Source: Cristatella mucedo
Taxonomy: Eukaryota > Bryozoa > Phylactolaemata > Cristatellidae
Length of the DNA stretch: 64,000 bases
Assembly: GCA_009760855.2 (NCBI GenBank)
Contig: WPIO01000023.1
Span: 3,784,501 to 3,848,500 of the forward strand
Direction: 5' to 3'
Each line of letters opens with the position of its first letter. Within the stretch, counting starts at the first letter, position 1. The notes below the pieces were generated by a model that saw only the letters and a list, made by a program, of their open reading frames with translations, was not told the DNA's origin and searched no databases. Shown piece after piece: positions 24,086 to 36,000 of this stretch. The translations under genes and the position numbers were made by a program.

Positions 24086-27000
24086 ATTGTCCACTGAGAG
24101 TTGCGGTAATTGCCACTAAGGCTCTGCTGCCGCTACGAGGCTGTAGAATCACCTAACCGTTTCGTGGAAGCGTGATTCGAGGAAAGCTTAACTTTTCGCT
24201 GGATTACTTTTGAGCAGGAAACTTTGAAGGATGGTAGCACATTTTTTTGCATTTCTTACTGGCTGAGTCTGACCGATTCTTTATCGCCACAGGAACTCGT
24301 AACCTTAGGTTGCCGTATTTCACAGCGATTGGACTTCTAGTGTGACTGCTTAGCGTCACGCCCAGCCTTTTCCTGCTAGACCGTTCGTCTTTTAGCAACC
24401 GGCATCTATAGATACGAGATCTTGGAAAATTCGTAGCCACTTCGAACCGCATAATGCTTTCCGGCTCGACTGTTAGGTGATCGTAACTGTTCCGCCCAGC
24501 CTGTAGCATGAAGAGGTCAGAATTATACCACCATGCGCATCCACATATCCAAATCGATTAAAAAAAAACTTTACTCCTCATTCCAAAACTCGGGTTAGAT
24601 TTGGCTTAACGGTAGGCTTAAGAAAATAGAACAGCAGACCTTCACGCAAGAGGGGCTAGAGAGCTTCACCCCAAGTGGTAGGCAAAGCGGAAGTTTTGCA
24701 CATCATTCATGCCGCCCGGCTCGCTCTACAAGCCCCTTCCCAATGGCCACCGGGCTTCCTGCGAGGGTCAGCCAGGCTTCCGTGTGAGGGGTGCTCCAGA
24801 GGCTTGCCACCTAGACGCACTTTCGACGCGAAAGTGAATGGAGCTCGCTTCTACAGAGGACACTATCAGCTTGCTTTAGATGCGGCCTGAGAACGACCTG
24901 TGGATGGCGCTTTCTTGTGTGCAGCTTTTCGGTATCGGGGACCTTTTTTGTCTTCTTTTAGATGACGCTATCGCATTTACAGAGGAGGGTAGGCCGGTAG
25001 CTGTTCTCAGACGCGAGCTTATACAAGCAATCTGCCTTCGGACGGCGCGAGTTCGGTCGGGGCTCGGCTTCGGGCTTTTCAAATTACGCCGCCTAATGGT
25101 TCATCGCAGCGTAGGGCTTTCCAAAAATGGAGGCTGTCGATTTCTGATCAAAAGAGCCCCTGTCGGCGGCGGGGACTGGTTGTTCGTGGACGCCGTCGCG
25201 TCTTTTAGAAGATACGCTAATTTATTAGGAGTAAAAAGGCTTTCCACTCGAAGTTCTCGCGACCTGCGGCTCGCATGTTTCAGGCTCGATCTTCTGAGGT
25301 GGCACCGGGCTTAGGGGGCAGCTTTAAAGGGCCGTTGTCTGGACGGCAGCTTCCCCTCAAATTTCCATTTCCGAATCGTTCTCTTGGGGCTGACCACTGT
25401 AAGCCTTTGCGGAGCCCCCCCTCGACTAGCTAATTGCCAGAATAATTACCTTGTAATGTAAGCTCTCCAACCTGATTAACTGAACTATTGTTGGCTGCCT
25501 GGCCTATGGGCTCGAGAAGAGCCCTTCCAATCCTTCCTTGGATTTGCTGTACGCGTCTTGTCCATGCCATCATCGAAATGAAATTCATTGGCTGGATTGC
25601 GAACGCGCCCGGTCCGTAGGAGCGAGCAAGCCACCATGTTTTCTTGTGTGCTGAGTGAGCCAGTCATCGCTCGATTGGACGTAGCTGCGGTCTGCCTGCG
25701 ATCGGTCTGCGCAGTATGCGTTTCGGCGTCTCACTCTTTTCGCTACGCCGAGACCTCGTGCATACAAAAAGATGCCCAGACTTGTGAACGCTTTGTTGTC
25801 CTGATGTGGGCGTGTCTCGGCCGTATCTCAAAAAATCCCTCCACATAAATGTCACACACATCATGCATCGACAGAGTCGCCGAGTCGCAGCCGCAGCTGC
25901 AGCGAAGGAGGGGAAGAGCGACGGCTCCCCCACTCGAGCTCCAGGGGCTCCCATTAGGATTGGAGCGCCGAGGTCTGAGCACGGGGCTCTGAACTGGGCG
26001 GAACCGGCCTGTAAAGGAGGGGCGGGTGGTCTCAGGGGCGTTCCGCCAGGGCCTTCGGCAAGCGAACGTTGACCGAAATGACGCCGAAATCACCAAGAAA
26101 CCAGCGACCGAAAAAGCGGCCACCGGTTTCAGACTCGGCTTCCACCTACCAGGCCAGGAGTGGCAGCTGCCATCCCAGCCAATCCTTGGCTTCGCCACCG
26201 TCCAGCGTCAAACGCTATCTCCATGCTGTATCAATCCGAATAATTTGTTGAATAAGAAACTGCATTAAGGAGTTTTGCAAGAAGGGTCATTACTACTGAC
26301 TGTAATCCCATGAAGGCTGTCGACTCGCTATTATGCTGCCCATGCGTGAAACTGCGCTGCATAGCAATTTTTATAAAGACTGGCGATTCTGGATTTCAGC
26401 GGGTTGTTAACTATTTCGGCTCGTACAAACCACGTCGCTGAGCTGCTAAGTTTTTCTTAGCAGAGATTTTCATAGGAGGAACTGTATACAGCAGGAAACA
26501 ATTGTATTTGCTTTATAGACATTGCAGCCAGTGTCATAGTGGCTACGGCGGACAGGCGTAGCATAATGAGCAGCTGCGTATGTGTGGGTAGCAGTCGCAT
26601 ACACGTTTTCCAGGTTAAGGCACCAGCGCTGTTTTTCGAGCCTATTTCTAATGGGCAGACCAGGTAGGCAGCCCAGGGAAGAGTCTTTTCCTCCAACTCT
26701 TCAGCATAATGCATATTCTGATTAATTTTGCTCCTTCGGTATATTTCTAGTTCGTATCAAGTTTCCCACTGTAGCTTTCACTCTTCGACGCGCTCTTCGA
26801 TCGATTGCTAAATGTCGCCTCTGAGTCTAGCCAGGCCCATGCCAGGCCAGCGTCGTTCCCTAGTGATGCCCCTCCGCTTCAGTTTAATCAAAGCGCCGAA
26901 TCGAAGGATTGACACGGTCAATAGTGCTAAAAGAGCTCTTGGAGATCTTTTCTCGGTGGGGGTACCTGATGAGCTCCTACAGATTGAGGATCACACTTTA

Positions 27001-30000
27001 CCGGAAGTTGTTCCAAGAACTAACTTGGCCGCTACATATTCAAGCCCTCAGGACCCTCCCACCATTAATATCCTAGGAGCGAAGAGCCGGCTTCCTTTGC
27101 CTGCACAAGTCATGGCTGCTTCTCTACCGCGGGAGCTAAACAAGGCCTCCCATCGAGGGTCGACGAAGGTTTGTCTTCAAGTAGCACAGCCTTTCGAAAC
27201 GTCTAACCGGATTTTGTAGGCGATCCGTTTATTAGGTTCGTACAGTCGAAAGCACTGGGGCGGTTTCCACCACTGCCAATAGCTAGATACATCCCTCTAA
27301 AAGCAAAGCACGTTCCCGCTGGTCCTCTGGAGGCAGGTAACGCCAACCGAACACGACCGAACCTCGGGCTTGGATTTGATTCGAATACGGCGGCAGAGCT
27401 GGACCTTGATGGTACCTCTGCGGGACATACCTGACAAAAATTCTGCCTCGCCAATAAAAAAGAGGCAGAAAAAGACTGGCATAAACACACTCGGAACAGT
27501 TCGGTTAGGTATGGAGGAGCCAAGCAGTGGCGGGCCTCGTGGATCAGCGTGAGAACTTTGCTCTATATCCGTCGATCAACGGACAGCCATCCTAGCTCTT
27601 TCGGAAAAGGAGACACGCGGTCAAGCTTCTGAGATTTTTCAAATAGCCTTGAAGCCATATTCATCGCTAGCTGCAGTGGCCTAGTGGCTTTTTGCGGTGG
27701 CCCAGCCAAAAGAGAATTGCGATTATCTAGCCGAGACAAAATCAGGAGCTAGTTAATTTCTTTGCGAGCCACCGTGGAGGACAGTTCCTATTATTAGATA
27801 AAGATCGGACGTGATGGCTAGCTGTGGAAGCAGTCTTCTTAACCAAGCTTTCAAAATATTTAGGCAGCTGTAGAAGACGACACCTCAATTCCGAGCACTA
27901 GGTGATGGTCGCACAACAGCATCACCTATTAGAAGTGCAAAGTCTTCTAGTCTAGCCATACGCTTGGGTTGTTCTATGAGTAGCAGTTCTGTTTTATCTT
28001 CGCTTGGTCTAAGGGAGTTTTCCAACATCCGGGATCCAATGTCTGCAAGGCAAGCATTCAGTTTATCAGTCATTGTAGCATATTCATATATTAAAGTATT
28101 CGTCATTTAAGGACTTTCAATGCCATTAGCAACGCTAAGCACGATTTTACAAGTGGCTTGCTTGGCTGAGGCCCTCATGAAATCCTCGACGCTGCGGCGA
28201 ATTTCGGCGGACACCTTTGCCTCGCTGCTGAGAAAGCGGCGATGCAAGTCCTCCGATCACTGCGAGGATCTCCGCACTGCTTGTCTACGTTGAGTTGAGA
28301 TGCCAGCTTGCTCCCAAAAATCGTGAGCCGTAACGCGCCCGCTGCCGTCCGGCGAATGCCCTCTCGGTTGCAGAGTTATCGTAAGTGACGAGCCTGCATG
28401 CTCACATCAGTTGAGACGACAATTACGGGATGAGGGAACGGTGGCCAACGGTTTGGATAAGATTTTTACGGACAGGATTCTGGAAATAAGCAGCAGAGCG
28501 GCCTACTTCTTGACAGAAGATCGCAGGCATAGATAAATATTGCCAGGGGTCCAGCCACCACAAGCTGAACAAAACAGCAGCAAGGATTTTGCCACTTGTG
28601 TGATAAAATCATCATATTTAACTACTACAGCTTTTGGCATGTTTGTATGTCGCGATACACAAGCACGGAAATCCGTATGCCTCTGTACAGAAAAAACTAC
28701 CACATTACACCGCCGCTCACTGACCGGCACAGAGTAACACACAAACTTCAAGGATCTGTCACTTACTTTTAGGTCCCTTCATTCTTTTGCTCCGGAATAT
28801 CTTCATTATTTCCCAATCAGATTTCCCATTGTACCATTTGCTCTTTTGACTCAGGTCATTTAGCTGTGCCTCTAAAAACCCCAAAATCCTATAAGAACGC
28901 GCCTTTAATTACTGTGCTCCCAAAGCATGTAACACACTCCCGACTGACGTCATGGCAATCCCTGACTTGAAGACATTACAGCAGAAGCTAAGAATGTTGT
29001 GCAGTTTATCCTTGACCAATTGACATGCTTCCTTTCTAGCATGTGTAAAGTGCCTATGAAAAGAATTATCTCCCCTATGGAGCTGTATAAGTTTATTATT
29101 ATTATTTATTTTTAACGATAGACCACCAGCCAGACTCGTCTCGTTATTATTGTCCCCCGTGAGTACATGAGTAAGAGTTGTTGCGAGCATGATACATGAA
29201 GCGGAAAAACTTGTGTGCCGCCTAATGGAAAAGCATAACAAATTAATAACCGATGACCGATGACAAAAATGACATGTAAATCACAGCTCGCAGATATGAT
29301 TTGTGGCTGAAAGCTGCACGCGCATAGATGGATGGGGCTAACCTTTCAGAGGTTGGTACGTGGACGTTAGCTGACTGTCGTAAGCCAGTGGAGGAGTCAC
29401 CTTGGAGGGAATCTCTGCTCTTGGCTTGAGGTGGTCGGAAGCAACGGGAGACGAAACAATGGCCGCATACAACAACCCTGCGAAGCGTCTGCCTCTTCGT
29501 GACGCCGCCGTGTGGCGTTTGAGCTCTCTATCGTTCGCTACTTTTTTTATTTCTCCCACAACTACTGCGTCCGCACCTCGAGCAGCCTTCAACTGGCTGC
29601 TCTTTAGTACATAGCAGGTCATCTCGAGTAGCTGCGCACAAGCGCACTGGTCTGCGGAAGGAGGCCGCACCACTTGCCTGCCGTCTTCGGAGCTTTACGA
29701 TCTCCACTTCTGAGATCTCTCCGAGCTTCGCCACGCGGTAAGCACCCGTCGCCCGAGTAGCCAGCAAAGCTAGCTCCGACTCGGAACAGTTTGGACAAAC
29801 GCCGTTCAAGCGCGGCTAGCTCAAACGAACCAAACGTTCGTCGGCCTAGACGCAGCGCTCTCCAGCGTCGCCGCCGCCCGCTTCGGCCGGCTGCCTATCG
29901 GCATCCGGGACTCTTGCCGGCAGCCTGTCGGCATCCGGGACTCTTGCGTCGCGAGTGCGCCTTCTCCAAACTGGATGGGAGATGAATGGCGAGAAGCCGT

Positions 30001-33000
30001 CGTCACCGCCGCTTTGCCCCGTACCGCGTCACCGTCGGTCGGCCACTCGGCGGCCGCCGCCGCTTCGCAGCCGCCGCCGCTTCGAAGCCGCCGCCGCCGG
30101 CCTCGCCGAGCGAAACGCCGGCCTTTTCTTACTCAGCCTTCACGCGGACTCGCCGGATCAGCCTCGCAGCTGTCTGTCCTGCGGGAACCCGAGCTGCGAG
30201 TACGTCGCTGCAGACTTCAACGCAGACGCGAGCCTGTACATGCTCGCCTGCCTGGGGCCCGGCGTGCCGAAGTACAGCGTGAGGCGCACAGCGGAAGACC
30301 GGCCCGCGGGTAAGAGAGCGTTTCGCGAAGCCTACGTTGGAGAGGGCGAGAGCGAGAGCCCGCCGCGAACACTCAGCGCTCGAGCGGCCGACTTTTCTCG
30401 ATGCGACAAATCGGGCAAAGTAGGCGGCCGACTTTGTAGCCGGCGCTCGTCGGTAGAGCCAGGACGCTGAACGCGAGGGTCGACTAGGTCGAGCGGGTTA
30501 GTGGCTGGTGGCCAAGAGGTTGACACCTGCCGCGGCCTCATCGGCAGCTGCTCTCGCTGTCGCCGACGCCGACAGAAATCGCGGCCGACATGATGCTTTG
30601 GCCGCCACGTGAGCAGCACGAGTGCAAGATGGCGCAAACGTGACATCACTTGCTTATCTAGCGTAGCGGGCGGAGATGCAGACGGATGTGCGTTACTGGG
30701 TTACGTTGCGTTACACTGTCTGCTTCAAATCTCGTCAAGCCTTTCGTGAACGAATCGTGCCTATTAAGATACCTACATTTTTTATTTGAATTTGTCTGTT
30801 GGTAATACGGGGAAAGAGTCATTTTTGTCTCGATAAATTCTAAATGGTGCATTTAATTAAACGAGTTTCCGAGTTTTTGGTAGCGAGAGACACAAACGTA
30901 GGAGTACCAAACAAAAAGCATGAGAACCGACAATGTCGCAGCTGATGAACTAGGCTTGTGAGATTAAATTAATGCACTCCTCAGCCTCTGAAACTATCGC
31001 TCAGTAACAGAGCGCTAACTTACAACTTAATTATGTCAAAAAAATAAATAATAACATAGATAAATGAAATTTGATCAACACTAAATAAATATTAGTGCCA
31101 TAGATTGGCGGTATATAAAATCACATTTTAAATATTTTAACAAATCCCTATACCTTAGCCGGAGAAGCCCTGCCCTGCCCTGCCCTGCCGGGGCCGCGGG
31201 AGCTACCCGAGCCTCCAGGTTCAGAAACAGGGACCACACGGCTTCCGAGCCAGAAATGGCGTCCGAGACGCACAGCCCCCCCCCCCCCCCGAAACGGCGC
31301 CCGTTTCTTTCGCGAAATGCCGAGGTCCGCCAGGCAGGCTTCAGTATCCGGCCACCACCCACCCAGAGCACCGACCAAGAAGGGCCTCACCACTGCCGAC
31401 CGGTAGCCAGCGGTCAGGAAAGACTGGGCTATGTAATGTAATGTATCTCCGTCAGTAACTCCACAAAGTCATAAAGACCATGTGGGTGTTACGCAGGAGA
31501 GTTTTGTATAGCGCACTCACAGCCTAAGCGGCTTTCGGTACGCATTCGGTAGCCAACAGACTTAGTCTCACGCAACAGAGAGAAAGTGGGAAGCATAGCA
31601 GAGTTAGGAGAGCAGTTGAGGTAGTGAGTAGCATAGAAGTAGCAGTTCAGGACCGCTGAAAAAGATGTGCCATAGTCGGCAGTTGGAGAGTATATGTCGT
31701 TGGGCTCGTACTTATCAGCCTTTATCCGGGCGCTACCACCAGGGCATCCGTGCTGCCGCCAAACGGCACCGCTATGTCGACTATGGCCACGTCGTTGCCG
31801 TCGTCGATGACCAGGTCCGGCTATCAAGCCGAACCCCCCCCCCCCCCCGGCGAGCGGGAAGGCGAGACCTGCCGAGAGGCAGGAGAGCGAGGTGGCCGGA
31901 AAAACCCCGATTAGGAGACCCAGAACCAGGTTGTGGCGAGCCGTTATTGCTTGCAGCATCGGTCGGCAGTGCCTTAGGACGTGGCAGACGGTCTCAGTCT
32001 CGGTTCGGCTAAGGCGGCAGTTGGTCACCGTTTCGGGGTATGACCGGCTCCCAGCGGCCCCCACCAGCAGCGAATCCAGGCGAGCACGGTGAACGAACCG
32101 CCACGCCGGGAACGACTGGCCGAGACCCGTGGTCTGAAAGTGGCTGTGGGTCGCAAACCTGCCCGTGGCCAGGCAAAACGGCTGACCCTGCCCCCAGCGG
32201 GCTGGACCTCCCAAGCCCGGTCTTCAGCCAACCTGGCGAGCTCTCGCAGTTTTGAGATGGCGACACGCGGCACGAACGAGTGCTCCATCTCGTCTGGGTC
32301 AGTTGAGACCACCAGGACGTCCGAGCCGGCCAGCGAGATGCGACAAGAGAACGCTTAAGGCATCGGCGATGCTCACACTGTCAACGGTCCGGTCGAGGCT
32401 GCGATGTGCGACGCGTCGCACGCACACGTCGGGGGAGCACAAAATGCGGCAGGCCTGAGCGACTCGGAGGATCGCCAAGTTGGTCGCGAAGCGTACGAGA
32501 CCGTGGCCTCCGGCTGAGCGCGGTAAGAACGGGAAGTGTGTTGAGCTGAAGTTCGGCAAGCCGCACACGGACCGGCCGAGCTCGGCAAGAGTCTTCTACC
32601 CCGGAAGCATAGCAGCCTTAGGCGCTAGCCGTGCCCGACAGAGGTGATCGAGCCGCGGCAGGAGGAAAGTCCGCACGGCATCGAACTTTTGCCAGGGGGC
32701 GAGAAAGCTTGCCTGCAGTAAGCGAAGGTCCCTGTCAAAGGATGAATAGGCCTGCTCAATCTCGGTTATGGCTGCCTGAGACCCTGCGGGGCTCCGAGGT
32801 AGGTCGCGGACTCGTTCTCAGGCAGCTCGGGAATCTGTCAGCGGTGAAAGAAGATGGAAGCAGGCACGGCCTTTGTACCTCGGCGGGTGACCACGCAGCA
32901 CTTTTCCGGCCGTAACTGCATGCCCAGAGCCAGGACGGCCCGTTCGGCAGCCCACACGGGGGCCTGCTGCCTGCAGGCCCCGGTGAAAGTGCCCGAGAAC

Positions 33001-36000
33001 AAAGCGAGGTCGTCTGATTGGGCGGGAGCAGACAGACAGAGAAGTATCGCCCAGCATGAAGCTGGACCCCAGGCTGGTGCTGGAAAGCCTGATGACCGGC
33101 TCCATCGCCAGATCAAATCAGATTGTCGAGAGAGGGTCACCGTTTGTCGGACACGAGCCGTCGTCGGGAAACCTGTCAACGATTCGTCGCATACCCGAAG
33201 CTCGAGGAGCGAACCGGCGCGGAGACGCTCCACGAATCAGCAGAAGTCCTCGTGCGCCCCGGCGTGCCGGAGCGCACGGAGCAGAGAGACGTGAGGAATG
33301 CTGCCACGGGCGTTCTGCAGGTCAAGGAGCGCCGAGTAGACCACGCCGGGAGCTTGCCGATCCGCGGCCTCCTCGAAGGCGCTCTCCACTAGGAAGGACT
33401 GCTCGAGGCAGCCCTCCACGGAGCCCGGCACGAAGCCCTTCTGCTGGAGAGACAGCAGCCCGCAGCCGGCGGCAAGCTTGCTCAGCCTTGCGGCCAGGCA
33501 GCCCGAGAGCAGCTTATTGAGCGAGCGCAACGCGATCAGTCGCAGTTGCCAGGTAGGCTGGGGTCGCCCTTCTTGTGGGCCAGGATCGTGAGACCCGCCT
33601 TCCACGCTGAAGGGACTTCCCCGAAGTGGACGCAGCCTTGGCAGGATTACATTTGCTCGAGGACTTGCGTTTCTGAAAGAGCCAATAAGACTCAATAGCA
33701 AACCACCAAGAATGGATGCTAGTAGGGACCTGCTGTAGCAGCGATTGTGAATATCTACGTCAGACTCCGTTATCAAATCTCCACGAAGTGGTTGCCCATA
33801 GGGCCCTGCTCTACCAGCGTTTGAGAGCCTCTACGCGTAACACTTCACGCCTCAGATTTGATGTAGGTCATTCAACAGCATTCTTCATTGCCCTCTGTGA
33901 GCTTGGTAAAACCACCTGTAAGGCTCTTCTGTCGCTTTAAGAGTACATTACTTGTTTTTTCCCTCTTTGAGAATTAAATCTGTTGCTTGGCACTGTAACT
34001 ATGCTGGAGGAATGTATGTCAATTTATTAGTAATACAATTCACAATTTCAGCAAGCTTAAGCAGATACGTGGCAATTCGCGTGTATGTTGCGAATGCACT
34101 GAGGAAGGGGTTAGTAATTTATATTTATTTTAGATGCCGTTAATTCAGGAGATGCCGCGAAGCTATTCAGTCGTTAGTTGTAGGCTCTGGGAGCGAACAA
34201 AGTGCAGGCAATATCTGCGAAGGATTCAAGCTTTGCAACAGGGACAGCTAAGTGGCTGAGCTAGTAACAGGAGCTGCTACGAAGGTGGCGCTACTATGGA
34301 AACAGGGCGTAGACTGAATTTCGTCACAGGGCTAAACCCTACCTGTGGAGCGTGACGCAAGGTCAATGTGCGCTATGCATACGTCCTATTAGTAAAGGCG
34401 AGCGCAGGAATGCAGGCGGCTGCAGCTACCATCGGACATAACCTTCAACAGCCCCTGGGCCGGCAGCATTCGAGGCCTCCCCCATCCCGGGTAAATTCCA
34501 CAAACTCCTGTGGATTCTCCTGTAAATTCCACACACAAACCTCACCTGCCGTGGTTGGTGGCGACGGCGAGCTCGAGTATCGGCGTTCTCGGGTTCGAAG
34601 GTCGCCTCGCGACTGTCGCGCGCCTATTAGCCCGCCGCCGAGTCCGACCAATCAACGCGCTGCCGCCTGCTGCGCGACTGGCGGCTAGTTTTCGCCGCCA
34701 GTCGTCGCCCTTCGGAACGAGCGGGCTTTCTAAAGGAGACGGCGGCCTCGGTCGAGCCTTGAGGCTCAAGTTCAAGACGTTTCCGCTAAGCAGTTAGATT
34801 GAGGATAGCTGGCGTACGTGGCCTTTAAGCCTTTAGCTACGTTCGGAGGGCGGCTTGATATTGTTGAAGGCACTGCCTCAGCGGTGGCGGCAGCAGCGGT
34901 GGCAGCAGCGGCGGCTGCTGAAGCATTCGGTTTTGCCTGTGAGATTCTTCAGCGGAGATCATTTTCTCTTGTTCAGAGGCGCTTGAGGACAACCGAGTGC
35001 TGGAGGAGTTCGTGTCGCAACTAGCCATGCCCAACCTTACCTATCACGAGCTGGACCTGCCCGACCGCGACGGCGGCGGCGAGCGGCAGCGCGCCTGGGT
35101 GCGACTTGCCAAGCCGGCGCATCACAACGCCATTGAAGTCTACAAATATGGACTCATCGTCCGAGTGCAGTAGGTTGTTTGAGCTCCGAAACCTTGACCT
35201 TCCCATCTCCAGGCCCTAAACCCGGCCTAAAGCCTTTCTTGCGAAGATCTGCTTGTAATATCCATTTTTTCTTACCTGCTCCGAATTTAGTTTTGAAGAA
35301 TACTAAGGGCGGCATACTGACGTGTCTAGTGAAAGATTTCCTGAGCGCGCGAAATGTACCGTATGCTTGCATGCGTGAATACCATGACGTTCATCTTCGG
35401 GGGGGGAGGGGGGTCGTTCGGGGAGGGGAAGACCCACAAGATTTTTACGTTGGGGCAAAACCCGCAAGTGATGAAAAGTTATAGCACACAATCATAGCGT
35501 CTATTCGACACGAACTCGGTGGTTTCTCATCGAGTGGAAATAGGACACAATTTCATCGTTGGTGACCGTCAGGGTAGGTATAGGAGCGGCCCAGATCGCT
35601 GCCCCTTTAAGGAGGGAGACAAATCCCCCTGCCCATCCGCTGGCTCCACCACTGCATTTGCGCCCGATGCTGCACCCGAAGAAGCGCGGGAAATGTAGGA
35701 CGAACTTTGCTTGAGCCCGAAACCCGTTCCACTCCGCCGACTCCACTAAATGGCAGCAGTTTGTGCGTCCTCGTGCCGACCTTAAGAGGAGAGTGCGCTA
35801 AGAGAAGAGATGTGGAGAGGGAAGCGAGACGAGACGTGGAGGAGAGAGAGGAAAAGAGCGAGGAGAGCGAGACGAGAAGTGAAAGAGAGGAGAATAGCAG
35901 AAGGAGAGGAGAGCGAGACGAGAAGTGAAGGGGAAAGGAGAGATGAGGAGATGAGAGAGATACGAGAAGCGGAGGAGAAACGAGAGGGGAGGAGAGCGGA

